This document shows, piece by piece, positions 22,731 to 30,651 of a stretch of 64,000 nucleotides of DNA (the first letter of the stretch is position 1; the number at the start of each line of letters is the position of its first letter). Source of the stretch: AC-56 sp963702195. Lineage in GTDB: Bacteria > Actinomycetota > Thermoleophilia > Solirubrobacterales > 70-9. The notes beneath the pieces were generated by a model. It searched no databases. It was not told the DNA's origin and saw only the letters and a list, made by a program, of their open reading frames with translations. A program made the position numbers and the translations under genes. The stretch is from positions 1,860,001 to 1,924,000 of the forward strand of contig OY969725.1 of the NCBI GenBank assembly GCA_963702195.1, in the 5' to 3' direction.

Positions 22731-23290
22731 AGCGCCGTGGTGACGGGGCCGCGGTCGGCGCCGCCCGCCTGCTCGTAGGCAGTGATCGCGTCCTCACCCT
22801 TGAGGGTGATCCCGATGTCGTCCAGGCCGTGCAGCAGCCGGTGCTTCGTCTCCTCGTCGATCTCGAACTCGACCACGCCGCCGGCGAAGGTCATCGTCTG
22901 GTCGTCGACGTCGATCCTGCCCTCACCCGCCGCCGCGAGCTCGCGGCACGCGTCCTCGGGGAGGATCACCGGGAGGAGCCCGTTCTTGGTGCAGTTGACG
23001 TAGAAGATGTCCGCGAACGAAGGCGCGATCACCGCCTCGAACCCGAAGTCCTGGATCGCCCAGACCGCGTGCTCCCGGGAGGACCCCGAGCCGAAGTTGC
23101 GCCCGGCGACCAGGATCGGGTTCGGCTCGAGCTCGAGCTCGCCGGAGCGGAACCAGTCGTAGAAGAGGAACTCGCCGAACCCCGTCCGCTCCACCCGCTT
23201 CAGGAACTGCTTGGGAATGATCTGATCGGTGTCGACGTCCGCGCGCTCGACCACCGAGACCTTGCCCTCGATGACGTCCACGGGCCTCAT
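22727..23290 (-). CDS. leuD: 3-isopropylmalate dehydratase small subunit
   Basis: With LeuC, isomerises 2- to 3-isopropylmalate; also serves the citramalate route. 187 aa: VDTDQIIPKQFL near the N-terminus, GRNFGSGSSREHA swivelling-domain motif, and FADIFYVNCTKNGLLPV. The ATG overlaps the leuC stop (ATGA) and its stop overlaps the methyltransferase start, so three genes are translationally coupled. Confidence 0.96.
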   Translation of the reverse strand: MRPVDVIEGKVSVVERADVDTDQIIPKQFLKRVERTGFGEFLFYDWFRSGELELEPNPILVAGRNFGSGSSREHAVWAIQDFGFEAVIAPSFADIFYVNCTKNGLLPVILPEDACRELAAAGEGRIDVDDQTMTFAGGVVEFEIDEETKHRLLHGLDDIGITLKGEDAITAYEQAGGADRGPVTTAL

Positions 23291-24675
23291 GCCCAGCTCC
23301 GGATATCGACGAACGTGCCTTCAACTGCAGCCGCGGCAGCCATCTTTGGTGAGACCAGGTGGGTGCGCCCGCCGCGGCCCTGGCGGCCCTCGAAGTTGCG
23401 GTTCGAGGTGGAGGCACAGCGCTCGCCCTCGTCGAGGATGTCCGGGTTCATGCCCAGGCACATCGAGCAGCCCGCGGTGCGCCACTCGAACCCTGCCGAG
23501 CGAAACACGTCGTCCAGGCCCTCGTCCTCGGCCTGCGCCTTGACCTGCTGCGAGCCGGGTACGACCATCGCCCGGACCGAGCCGGTCACCTTGCGCCCGT
23601 CGACTATGGAGGCCGCCTCACGCAGGTCCTGGATCCGTGAGTTGGTGCAGGAGCCGATGAAGACCCGGTCGAGCGCGATGTCGGTCATGGGCGTCCCCGG
23701 CTCGAGCGCCATGTAGGCGAGCGCCCGCTCGGCGGCCTCGCGGTCTGCCGGTGCATCGCCCCATGTCCCGGGGTCGGGGACTGCGTCGGTGACCTGCGTG
23801 ACCATCCCGGGATTCGTGCCCCAGGTGACCATCGGCGAGATCTCGGCGGCGTCGACCTCGATCTCGGTGTTGAAGGTGGCGCCGTCGTCGGTCGGCAGGT
23901 CGCGCCAGGCGACAACGGCAGCATCGAAGTCCTCGGGGGCACCGGGGCGCCCGGAGACCCACTCGAAGGTGGTCTCGTCGGGCGCGATCATCCCCGCGCG
24001 CCCCCCGCCCTCGATGGTCATGTTGCAGATCGTCATCCGGTTCTCCATCGAGAGGCCGCGGATCGTCTCGCCGGCGTACTCGACGGCATGGCCGACCATC
24101 CCGCTGACCCCCAGCCGGCCGATCGTCGCCAGGATGAGGTCCTTGGCGGTGACGCCCGTCCCCAGCTCACCCGAGTAGTCGATTCGCATCGTCTTCGGAC
24201 GTCGCTGGACCAGGCACTGCGTTGCCAGAACGTGCTCCACCTCCGACGTCCCGATACCGAATGCCAGCGCGCCGAATGCTCCGTGCGTGGAGGTGTGGCT
24301 GTCGCCGCAGACGATCGTCAGGCCGGGCTGTGTGATGCCCAATTCGGGACCGATCACGTGCACGATGCCCTGGCGGTCCGAGCCGAGCGAGTAGAGCGGG
24401 ATGTCGAACTCGGCGCAGTTGCGCTCCAAGGTCTCGACCTGGATCCTCGAGAGCTCGTCGGCGATCATGCGCGCCGCCGGGGTGCCGTCGGTGGGAACGT
24501 TGTGGTCAGCCGTCGCGACCGTCTTGTCCGGACGCCGGACGGACCGACCCTCCAGGCGCAGGCCGTCGAACGCCTGCGGCGAGGTCACCTCGTGGACGAG
24601 ATGGAGGTCGATGTAGATCAACCCATCGGCGACCTCGTGCGAGTCCCAGATCTTGTCGAACATCGTCTTCGGCAT
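23287..24675 (-). CDS. leuC: 3-isopropylmalate dehydratase large subunit
   Basis: Aconitase-family [4Fe-4S] subunit of isopropylmalate isomerase, 462 aa. Cluster cysteines are in FIGSCTNSR (about 340) and GCSMCLGMN (about 403); the CGDSHTSTHGAFGALAFGIG block is conserved. I chose ATG 24675 because GGGGAGG lies eight bases before it; an upstream in-frame GTG (24684) would overlap that ribosome site. It follows the XRE/cupin regulator gene by 17 nt, so that regulator is probably in the same transcript. Confidence 0.96.
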   Translation of the reverse strand: MPKTMFDKIWDSHEVADGLIYIDLHLVHEVTSPQAFDGLRLEGRSVRRPDKTVATADHNVPTDGTPAARMIADELSRIQVETLERNCAEFDIPLYSLGSDRQGIVHVIGPELGITQPGLTIVCGDSHTSTHGAFGALAFGIGTSEVEHVLATQCLVQRRPKTMRIDYSGELGTGVTAKDLILATIGRLGVSGMVGHAVEYAGETIRGLSMENRMTICNMTIEGGGRAGMIAPDETTFEWVSGRPGAPEDFDAAVVAWRDLPTDDGATFNTEIEVDAAEISPMVTWGTNPGMVTQVTDAVPDPGTWGDAPADREAAERALAYMALEPGTPMTDIALDRVFIGSCTNSRIQDLREAASIVDGRKVTGSVRAMVVPGSQQVKAQAEDEGLDDVFRSAGFEWRTAGCSMCLGMNPDILDEGERCASTSNRNFEGRQGRGGRTHLVSPKMAAAAAVEGTFVDIRSWA

Positions 24676-24692
24676 TGGCCGCACCTCCCCGA

Positions 24693-25307
24693 TCAGCTCC
24701 TGCGCAGGCCCGCGGCCACCACCGCGAGCAGCTCGGCGGGTTGGCTCGCATTGTTCTCGAAATGGTGGGCGAGGTCGGCGTCGAAGGTGACGCTGTCGCC
24801 CGTACGAAGCTCGTGGCGCTCCCCATCGACCACGAGGGTCGCCGTCCCGTCGAGAACCACCGCGGTCTCGCGGCTCCCCGGCTCGTGGAGCGGCGGATCG
24901 CCAGGGCCGCCCGTGACGGCGCCTGGATCGAGTCGGTGAATGGAGACGTCGGCGCGCTGTCCCGGCAGTGGCGGGGTCAGCTCCTCCACCCGGTGCCCGC
25001 TGCGGCGACGCTTTCGCCCCTCTCCCCGGCGAACTACGACCACGTGGCGGTCCTCGTCCAGGCGAAGGAGCTGGGAGAGCGTCAGCTCGAGCCCCGCGGC
25101 GATGCGCGCCGCGACGGCGAGGGTCGGACTCGTCTCCCCCCGCTCGACCTGGGAGAGCATCGGCGCGCTGACCCCGCTGCGTTCGGCCAGGTCGCGAAGC
25201 GAGAGAGACATCGCCTCTCGCAGGGCCCGGACGCGGACGCCCACAGCCGGGGTTTCCACCAGCGTGGCGCCCACTCCGCCGCGCTCTTCCGTGACCGTGA
25301 CCGTCAT
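24693..25307 (-). CDS. XRE-family regulator with C-terminal cupin
   Basis: 204 aa from ATG 25307. An HTH_XRE domain (about residues 22-77, VRVRALREAMSLSLRDLAER then SGVSAPMLSQVERGETSPTL) is followed by a small cupin (about 125-195, with LHEPGSRETAVVLDGTATLV). Such HTH-cupin proteins sense a small ligand in the cupin. A TTG start 39 nt upstream is possible but would put the palindrome at 25315-25332 inside the gene, so I prefer the ATG. Being 17 nt before leuC, it may control leuCD and its own gene. Confidence 0.85.
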   Translation of the reverse strand: MTVTVTEERGGVGATLVETPAVGVRVRALREAMSLSLRDLAERSGVSAPMLSQVERGETSPTLAVAARIAAGLELTLSQLLRLDEDRHVVVVRRGEGRKRRRSGHRVEELTPPLPGQRADVSIHRLDPGAVTGGPGDPPLHEPGSRETAVVLDGTATLVVDGERHELRTGDSVTFDADLAHHFENNASQPAELLAVVAAGLRRS

Positions 25308-25314
25308 ACCGCGC

Positions 25315-25332
25315 TGTACGCTATCACGTACA
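25315..25332. promoter_or_regulatory. Operator-like inverted repeat before the XRE/cupin gene
   Basis: TGTACG-N6-CGTACA, a perfect 6+6 dyad starting 8 bp upstream of the regulator ATG. On the minus strand TTGTCC (25346-25341), 17 bp and TAGCGT make a possible promoter overlapping it. Typical position for autorepression; unproven. Confidence 0.5.
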
Positions 25333-25497
25333 ACTGTCTGGGACAAAGACCATTACCTTGCCACCCCAGGGCGGTCATAGGTGGAGAGCGTGAGAGCACC
25401 CCACGACGAGCCCGTGCAGGCCAACGGCGTCGAGATCTGCGCGGACAGAGGTCAGTTCCGGCTGATCACTCGCCGGTTCCGCGATTACGCTCCCGGC

Positions 25498-26247
25498 ATG
25501 GCCCTCCACCCGCTGGCCGCGAAGTTCGCTGCGGTCGCCCTCGCGTATGAGCGCGGCCGGCCGAACTACGTCCCCGCGGTCGGCGGGGCGCTCGCGGCGG
25601 AGCTCGGGCTGAGAACCGGCGCGCCGGTGCTCGACCTGGCCGCGGGAACGGGAAAGCTCAGTCGCGCCCTGCTCGCCGCCGGACTCGACGTGGTCGCGGT
25701 GGAGCCGCAGGAGGCGATGCGCGAGCGGCTCGTCGCCGGCATCGGCCCCGAGCGCGTGCGCGAGGGGGTCGCGGAGGACATCCCGCTCGACGACGCATCC
25801 GTGGAGGCGGTGACCGTCGGCGACGGGTTCCACTGGTTCGACCAGGCGCGTGCGGTCGAGGAGATCCGGCGCGTGCTGCAGCCCGGCGGCGGGCTCGCGA
25901 TCCTCACGACGGCTCCCGACTGGGGCGCGGCGTCGTGGGCGCATGACGTCGGCACGCTGCTGACGGAGATGCGGCCCGAGCACCCCTTCTTCGACGGCCC
26001 ACCGTGGCACGAGGCAGTGAGGGATGCCGGTGGCTGGACCGAGCCGTGGGAGATTCGCGTCACCGCCTCCCAGCCCGCAGACCCGGAGGGCATCGTCGCC
26101 TACGTGGCGTCGATGAGCTTCGTGGCGGCGCTACCCGAGGAGGAGCGGACCGCCCGGCTGGCGCAGGTCGCCGAGCTGGTCGAGGCCGGTGAGACGCCGG
26201 GCGAGCTCGGCGTGCAGGTCGTGATCGGGCTGACGACGCTCGCCTAG
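25498..26247 (+). CDS. SAM-dependent methyltransferase
   Basis: 249 aa from ATG 25498, chosen because HPLAAKFAAVALAYERGRPN is the usual beginning of this group; an earlier GTG/ATG frame adds ~39 residues without family character. Motif I VLDLAAGTGKLS, then VVAVEPQEAM, and VTVGDGFHWFDQARAV place it with class I (methyltransf_11 type) enzymes. Substrate unknown. Divergent from the XRE/cupin gene and overlapping the stop of the convergent SDR gene by 4 nt. Confidence 0.82.
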   Translation: MALHPLAAKFAAVALAYERGRPNYVPAVGGALAAELGLRTGAPVLDLAAGTGKLSRALLAAGLDVVAVEPQEAMRERLVAGIGPERVREGVAEDIPLDDASVEAVTVGDGFHWFDQARAVEEIRRVLQPGGGLAILTTAPDWGAASWAHDVGTLLTEMRPEHPFFDGPPWHEAVRDAGGWTEPWEIRVTASQPADPEGIVAYVASMSFVAALPEEERTARLAQVAELVEAGETPGELGVQVVIGLTTLA

Positions 26248-26990
26248 CGGCTCTGCTTGGCCGGCCTGACCAGGACCTCGTTGACGGCCACGCGCGCCGG
26301 GCGCGAAAGGGCGTAGACGATCGCGTCCGCGATGTCGGACGGCACCAGCACGTCGTCTCCCAGGTCCTTCCGCATCTTCTCGATCGCCTCGACCACCATC
26401 GGGTTCTCGTTGTGGCCCTGCAGCTCCGTCTCCACGAACCCGGGCTCGACGCAGGTGACCCGGACGTTGGCGTGGAGGACCTCCTGGCGGAGCGCCTCCG
26501 AGAAGGCCACCACTCCGAACTTGGTCATGTTGTAGACCGCTGAGCCGAGGGTGGCGTTTCGCCCCGCGACCGACGAGACGTTGACGATATGGCCGCCGCC
26601 CGCCTCGCCCATGATCGGCAGCACCGCGTGGGTGCAGTAGAGAAGCCCGAGCAGGTTCACGTTGATCATCCGCTGCCAGTGCTCCACGTCGGCCCCGGCG
26701 ACCGGGCCGAGCAGCATCACACCGGCGTTGTTGACGAGGATGTCGATCCCGTCCATCTCCGCCCTCGAGTCCTCGACGAACGAGCGCGCAACGCCCTCGT
26801 CGGTGATGTCGACCTCGTGCACGTGGACGGTGCCGCCGGCGCGCTCCGCCAGCGCCTCCAGCCGGTCGCGCCGGCGGGCGCCGGCCGCCACCACGGCGCC
26901 CTCGCGGACCAGGGCCTCCACCGTTGCCTCGCCGATTCCCGACGAGGCACCGGTGACGAGCGCCTTCCTTCCCTCCAGCGAGCCCGCCAT
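26244..26990 (-). CDS. Classical short-chain dehydrogenase/reductase
   Basis: 248 aa. TGASSGIG cofactor motif (14-21), NNAG (about 90), catalytic Ser in NVSSVAG and YNMTK (Tyr-x3-Lys), then PGFVETEL. Closest in character to the YdfG/serine-3-dehydrogenase-like NADP enzymes, but the substrate is uncertain. It begins 2 nt after the leuA stop and so is co-transcribed with leuA. 5'-end overlap with nothing else; 3' end overlaps the convergent methyltransferase. Confidence 0.88.
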   Translation of the reverse strand: MAGSLEGRKALVTGASSGIGEATVEALVREGAVVAAGARRRDRLEALAERAGGTVHVHEVDITDEGVARSFVEDSRAEMDGIDILVNNAGVMLLGPVAGADVEHWQRMINVNLLGLLYCTHAVLPIMGEAGGGHIVNVSSVAGRNATLGSAVYNMTKFGVVAFSEALRQEVLHANVRVTCVEPGFVETELQGHNENPMVVEAIEKMRKDLGDDVLVPSDIADAIVYALSRPARVAVNEVLVRPAKQSR

Positions 26991-26992
26991 GG

Positions 26993-28600
26993 CTACGGCC
27001 CCGGCGTCGCGGGCTCGGCCGCGGCGTCCGCGACGACCTCCTCGGCCTCGCGGATTGCGGCGCCCTCCAGCGCGTTCGAGAGCGCGCGAACGTAGGCGCG
27101 TGCCGACGCCTCGAGGATGTCGGTCGCGACGCCCTGCCCGCTCGCCAGCCGCCCGTGGGCGCGGAGCATCACGGTCACCTCACCCAGCGCGTCCTCGCCC
27201 TCGGTCACGGCGGAGACCGTATAGGAGCGGAGCTCCGACTCGGTATCGGTGGCGACGCGGATCGCGCCGAAGATGGCGTCCACCGGTCCGTCGCCGCCGG
27301 ACTCCCCGACCGAATCGGTGCCGGACGGCATGCGGGACGGCATGCGCACGGTGACCTTGGCACGCGGCTCGGTGTGCGATCCGGCGGTCACCTCGAACGA
27401 CTCGAGCGCGTAGCGCTCGGTCGACTCGCGCATCTCCTCGGAGACGATCGCCTCGAGGTCGAGCGAGGTGACCTGCTTCTTCTTGTCGGCGATCTCCTTG
27501 AAGCGGGCAAACGCCTGGTTCAGCGCGTTGCCCTCGACCTTGAATCCCAGCTGCTCCAGCGCGTCGCGGAGCGCGTGGCGGCCCGAGTGCTTGCCGAGGA
27601 CGATCGAGTTGGACTCCAGGCCGACGTCGCGGGCGTCCATGATCTCGTATGTCGTGCGCTCCTTCAGGACGCCGTCCTGGTGGATGCCCGACTCATGGGC
27701 GAACGCATTGCGCCCCACGACCGCCTTGTTGGGCTGCACGGCGTAGCCCGTGAAGCGCGAGACCATGCGACTCGTGCGGGCGAGCTCGCGGCTGTCGACG
27801 CCGGTGTCGTAACCATGGAGGTCCCTGCGCGTCCGCAGGAGCATCACGATCTCCTCCAGCGAGCAGTTGCCGGCCCGCTCGCCGATGCCGTTCACGGCGC
27901 ACTCCACCTGGCGGGCTCCCGCGAGGATGCCGGCGTAGGAGTTGGCGACCGCGAGGCCCAGATCGTCGTGGCAGTGCACCGAGATCCGTACGTCCCGGAG
28001 GCCAGGAGCCAGCTCATACAGCCGCTCGAAGTAGCGCTCGTACTCGGCGGGCGTCGTGTACCCGACCGTGTCCGGGATGTTGACGACCGTCGCGCCTTCC
28101 TCCACGGCGATCGCGCAGACCTCGGCCGTGAACTCGACATCCGCGCGAGTGGCGTCCATCGGCGAGAACTCCACGTCCTCGCAGTAGGAGCGCGCCAGAG
28201 CCACGGCCGCCCTGGCCTGGCCCTTCACATCGTCACGCGTCGTCTGGAGCTGGTGCTCGATGTGGATGTCCGAGGTCGAGACGAAGGTGTGGATCCGAGG
28301 GCGGGACGAGTCCTTGATCGCACCCCATGCCGCGTCGATGTCGGCTTTGTGCGTGCGCGCCAGTCCGCAGATGACCGGACCCTCGACCTCGCGGGCGATC
28401 GCCTCGACCGCCTCGAAGTCACCGGGCGAGGTGATCGGGAAGCCGGCCTCGATCACGTCGACGCGAAGGCGCGCAAGCTGCTGGGCGATCTCGACCTTCT
28501 CGTGCGTGTTCAGCGAGATGCCCGGCGACTGCTCGCCGTCCCTCAGCGTCGTGTCAAAGATGTGGACGCGCTTGTCGTCCGGTGCATGCGGGCCGTTCAT
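26993..28600 (-). CDS. leuA: 2-isopropylmalate synthase
   Basis: First committed step of leucine synthesis, 2-oxoisovalerate plus acetyl-CoA. 535 aa: FDTTLRDGEQSPG at the N-terminus, metal-binding HCHDDLGLAVANS, NGIGERAGN, GRNAFAHESGIHQDG, and a C-terminal allosteric (LeuA_dimer) domain from about residue 390 that normally binds leucine. The ATG is preceded by an unusually strong AGGAGAAGGAGGAAAGG ribosome site, which is complementary to Leu codons in the leader (see leuL). Start is clear from this site. Confidence 0.96.
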   Translation of the reverse strand: MNGPHAPDDKRVHIFDTTLRDGEQSPGISLNTHEKVEIAQQLARLRVDVIEAGFPITSPGDFEAVEAIAREVEGPVICGLARTHKADIDAAWGAIKDSSRPRIHTFVSTSDIHIEHQLQTTRDDVKGQARAAVALARSYCEDVEFSPMDATRADVEFTAEVCAIAVEEGATVVNIPDTVGYTTPAEYERYFERLYELAPGLRDVRISVHCHDDLGLAVANSYAGILAGARQVECAVNGIGERAGNCSLEEIVMLLRTRRDLHGYDTGVDSRELARTSRMVSRFTGYAVQPNKAVVGRNAFAHESGIHQDGVLKERTTYEIMDARDVGLESNSIVLGKHSGRHALRDALEQLGFKVEGNALNQAFARFKEIADKKKQVTSLDLEAIVSEEMRESTERYALESFEVTAGSHTEPRAKVTVRMPSRMPSGTDSVGESGGDGPVDAIFGAIRVATDTESELRSYTVSAVTEGEDALGEVTVMLRAHGRLASGQGVATDILEASARAYVRALSNALEGAAIREAEEVVADAAAEPATPGP

Positions 28601-28609
28601 TGGCCTTTC

Positions 28610-28696
28610 CTCCTTCTCCTAAAGACTTTGATGACGTTGTGGTTGCGGCTATCGCGCCGCCCAGCGCTAATCCCCCCGCGGGGGGAGGAGAAGGAG
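28610..28696 (-). promoter_or_regulatory. leuA leader: SD sequestered by the leucine codons
   Basis: On the minus strand CTCCTTCTCCT (28696-28686), inside the Leu run of the leader peptide, is perfectly complementary over 11 nt to AGGAGAAGGAG (28620-28610), the core of the leuA ribosome site. Between them are two local hairpins, CCCCCC..GGGGGG (28672-28685) and GCGGC..GCCGC (28645-28660). No U-tract terminator is visible. A ribosome stalled on Leu codons would free the leuA SD. Confidence 0.65.
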
Positions 28697-28726
28697 AAGC
28701 GCGAGGCTGGACAGCCGGAGCGTCAT
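28667..28726 (-). CDS. leuL: Leucine leader peptide upstream of leuA
   Basis: 19 codons: MTLRLSSLALLLLLPPRGD then TAG. Eight of 19 residues are Leu, five of them consecutive (CTT CTC CTT CTC CTC). The stop is 66 nt before the leuA ATG. A -10-like TAAAGT (28741-28736) lies 9 nt before the ATG, so the message may be essentially leaderless. Leu-rich leader peptides before leuA are established in actinobacteria; the composition and position make chance unlikely. Confidence 0.8.
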   Translation of the reverse strand: MTLRLSSLALLLLLPPRGD

Positions 28727-28782
28727 CGGGCAGGGACTTTAGCGCACACAGGGAATCCCTCTGCGAAGGAGGGAAGCCCCCG

Positions 28783-29919
28783 TTGGACGCCGCCCGCATT
28801 CAGGCAAGAGCCGTGATCAAGGTCGTGGCGATCTCCATCTGTGTGATCGCCGTCGCCGCCCTGCTGCTGGTCGTGATCCTTCACGTGCGCACGACCCTGC
28901 GTTGGCTCTTCGCCTCCCTGTTCCTGACCCTGGCGCTCAACCCCGCCGTCGACCGCATCGAGAGCGTTCATGTGCGCGGCCGCCACCCCTTTCCCCGCTG
29001 GCTTTCGATCCTGCTGGTCTACCTGATCACCTTCGGGGTGTTCGTCTTCCTGGTGCTCCAGGTGGTGCCGCCGATCATCAAGGAGTTCGAGAACCTCGGC
29101 TCCAAGGTGCCGGGCTACGTCGCCGATTTCCGGCAGTGGGCGAACCAGAATCCTCAGTTCCAGGACCTGAACCACAAGTACGACATCACGGGGACGCTCC
29201 AGAGCCAGGCCTCGTCGATCCCCTCCAAGCTCGGTGCCGCTGCCGGCGACATCCGGGACATCACGGTCAGCATCCTGGAGCACCTGATCGCCGCGATCAC
29301 GATCCTCGCGCTCACCTTCTTCCTGCTCCTGGACGGGCGCGAGCAGGGCGAGCGGCTGCTTCAGCACTTCGACGACGACACGGCCGTCCGCCTGCGGCGA
29401 ATCGGCACCCGGATCGCCGGCGTGGTCAAGTCCTACGTCAGCGTGAACCTCGTCCTGGCGATCGCCGCCGGCGTCTTCACCTGGCTCTCATTGGATCTGC
29501 TGGGCGTGGACCTCGCCGTGACCATGGGCGTCATCGTCGGGTTCTTCGACCTGATGCCCCTGATCGGCTTCACGATCGGCGGCGCGCTCGTCGCGATCGT
29601 CGCGTCGTTCCACGACTTCCCGAAGGCCCTGATCGCCTGGGCGATCCTGTTCGTGATCTACCAGCAGGTCCAGGACCGCGTGATCCAGCCGCTGCTCTAC
29701 CACAGCGCGGTTCAGATCCATCCCGCGGTCGCGATCATCGCCATCCTGGTCGGGGCGGAGCTCGCCGGCGTCCTCGGCGCGCTGCTGGCGATCCCCACGG
29801 CGGGGACGATCGGCGTCCTGATCGACGAGGGCGTCAGGTGGCGCCGCGAGACAACCGGGGCGGCCGAGCCGCCCGACGGAGGCGGAGCGATTCCTCAGCC
29901 CGAGCCCGCGGCGGACTGA
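28783..29919 (+). CDS. AI-2E family transporter (UPF0118 permease)
   Basis: 378 aa with about eight membrane segments: two at the start (VVAISICVIAVAALLLVVIL, LFASLFLTLALNPAVDRI), then WLSILLVYLITFGVFVFLVL, a soluble helical section (about 95-160), and several more ending in IIAILVGAELAGVLGALLAI. The LNPAVDRI and FFDLMPLIGFTIGGA segments are characteristic of the PerM/TqsA family, which exports small molecules or ions. Start TTG 28783 follows AAGGAGGG by 9 nt; the next candidate (GTG 28813) lacks such a site. Divergent from the leuL-leuA unit; 3' end overlaps the convergent membrane-protein gene by 25 nt. Confidence 0.87.
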   Translation: MDAARIQARAVIKVVAISICVIAVAALLLVVILHVRTTLRWLFASLFLTLALNPAVDRIESVHVRGRHPFPRWLSILLVYLITFGVFVFLVLQVVPPIIKEFENLGSKVPGYVADFRQWANQNPQFQDLNHKYDITGTLQSQASSIPSKLGAAAGDIRDITVSILEHLIAAITILALTFFLLLDGREQGERLLQHFDDDTAVRLRRIGTRIAGVVKSYVSVNLVLAIAAGVFTWLSLDLLGVDLAVTMGVIVGFFDLMPLIGFTIGGALVAIVASFHDFPKALIAWAILFVIYQQVQDRVIQPLLYHSAVQIHPAVAIIAILVGAELAGVLGALLAIPTAGTIGVLIDEGVRWRRETTGAAEPPDGGGAIPQPEPAAD

Positions 29920-30641
29920 CCCGACGCCGGGTCCGACTTGTGCGGCCGGTGGAGCCCGTGCTGGCTGAAGCGCTCCTCGGCCCGCGCCTTCTTCTTGTCG
30001 CGGTAGAAGAGCCGCGCCCACAGTGAGTGCGGCCGCGCGAGCCGGAAGGCGATCACGACGCCCACCGGGAGGATCAACAAGCCGACCACCGCATACGCGA
30101 GCCGCTCCTTCGCGACGTTCACCAACGCCACTGCAATCGCGAGGATTCCGAAGGTGCCGACCACCGCGAACACCGCGTCCTCGACGTCCTTGGCGACCTC
30201 CAGCCAGGCCGTGAACCCGACCAGGATCAGACCGGTAATCGTGGCCGCGATGATCACGGCGTCGATCGACTTGCGCCCCTGCTCGGACCAGTAGACGTCC
30301 TTCAGGTCGAGCCAGAGGGCGAACTCGTCGAGGGCGAGACCCAACCCGATGCCGAAGAACACGGCGATGATCTCGTGCCAGGGCGACGGCGGGGCGATCG
30401 TCACCCCCACGTAGCCGGTGATCATGATCGTCACGATCCCCCAGACCAGATGGTGGATGTGGGTCCCCCCCACCTCGACATTCCCCGGCCACCACTTCAC
30501 CTGCGCGCGGATCATGTGGGCACTCGTTCGGATGAACCCGAACGTGATCAGGAAGGCCACGAAGAAGAGGAACTCCGGCTGGCGACCCGTGTCGACGATC
30601 GCCCGGTCGTACACGCTTGAGATGCTGGCGAGGGTCAACAC
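29895..30641 (-). CDS. Uncharacterised integral membrane protein
   Basis: About 248 aa if started at GTG 30641; the exact start is uncertain (a GTG at 30614 is also possible). Roughly five or six hydrophobic segments, for example FLFFVAFLITFGFIRTSAHM, IVTIMITGYVGVTIA, IIAVFFGIGLGLALDEFALW, AVIIAATITGLILVGFTAWL and LAYAVVGLLILPVGVVIAF. A GGTHIHHLVWG motif with adjacent His residues and ALDEFALWL stand out and could bind metal. Ends in a basic, hydrophilic tail. Follows the oxidoreductase gene by about 10 nt. Family not recognised. Confidence 0.7.
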   Translation of the reverse strand: MLTLASISSVYDRAIVDTGRQPEFLFFVAFLITFGFIRTSAHMIRAQVKWWPGNVEVGGTHIHHLVWGIVTIMITGYVGVTIAPPSPWHEIIAVFFGIGLGLALDEFALWLDLKDVYWSEQGRKSIDAVIIAATITGLILVGFTAWLEVAKDVEDAVFAVVGTFGILAIAVALVNVAKERLAYAVVGLLILPVGVVIAFRLARPHSLWARLFYRDKKKARAEERFSQHGLHRPHKSDPASGQSAAGSG

Positions 30642-30651
30642 GGTCGGCAGG

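Noticed and set aside
27155..28816. 553-codon plus-strand frame opposite leuA
   Set aside because: Antisense shadow; leuA motifs and SD are clear on the other strand.
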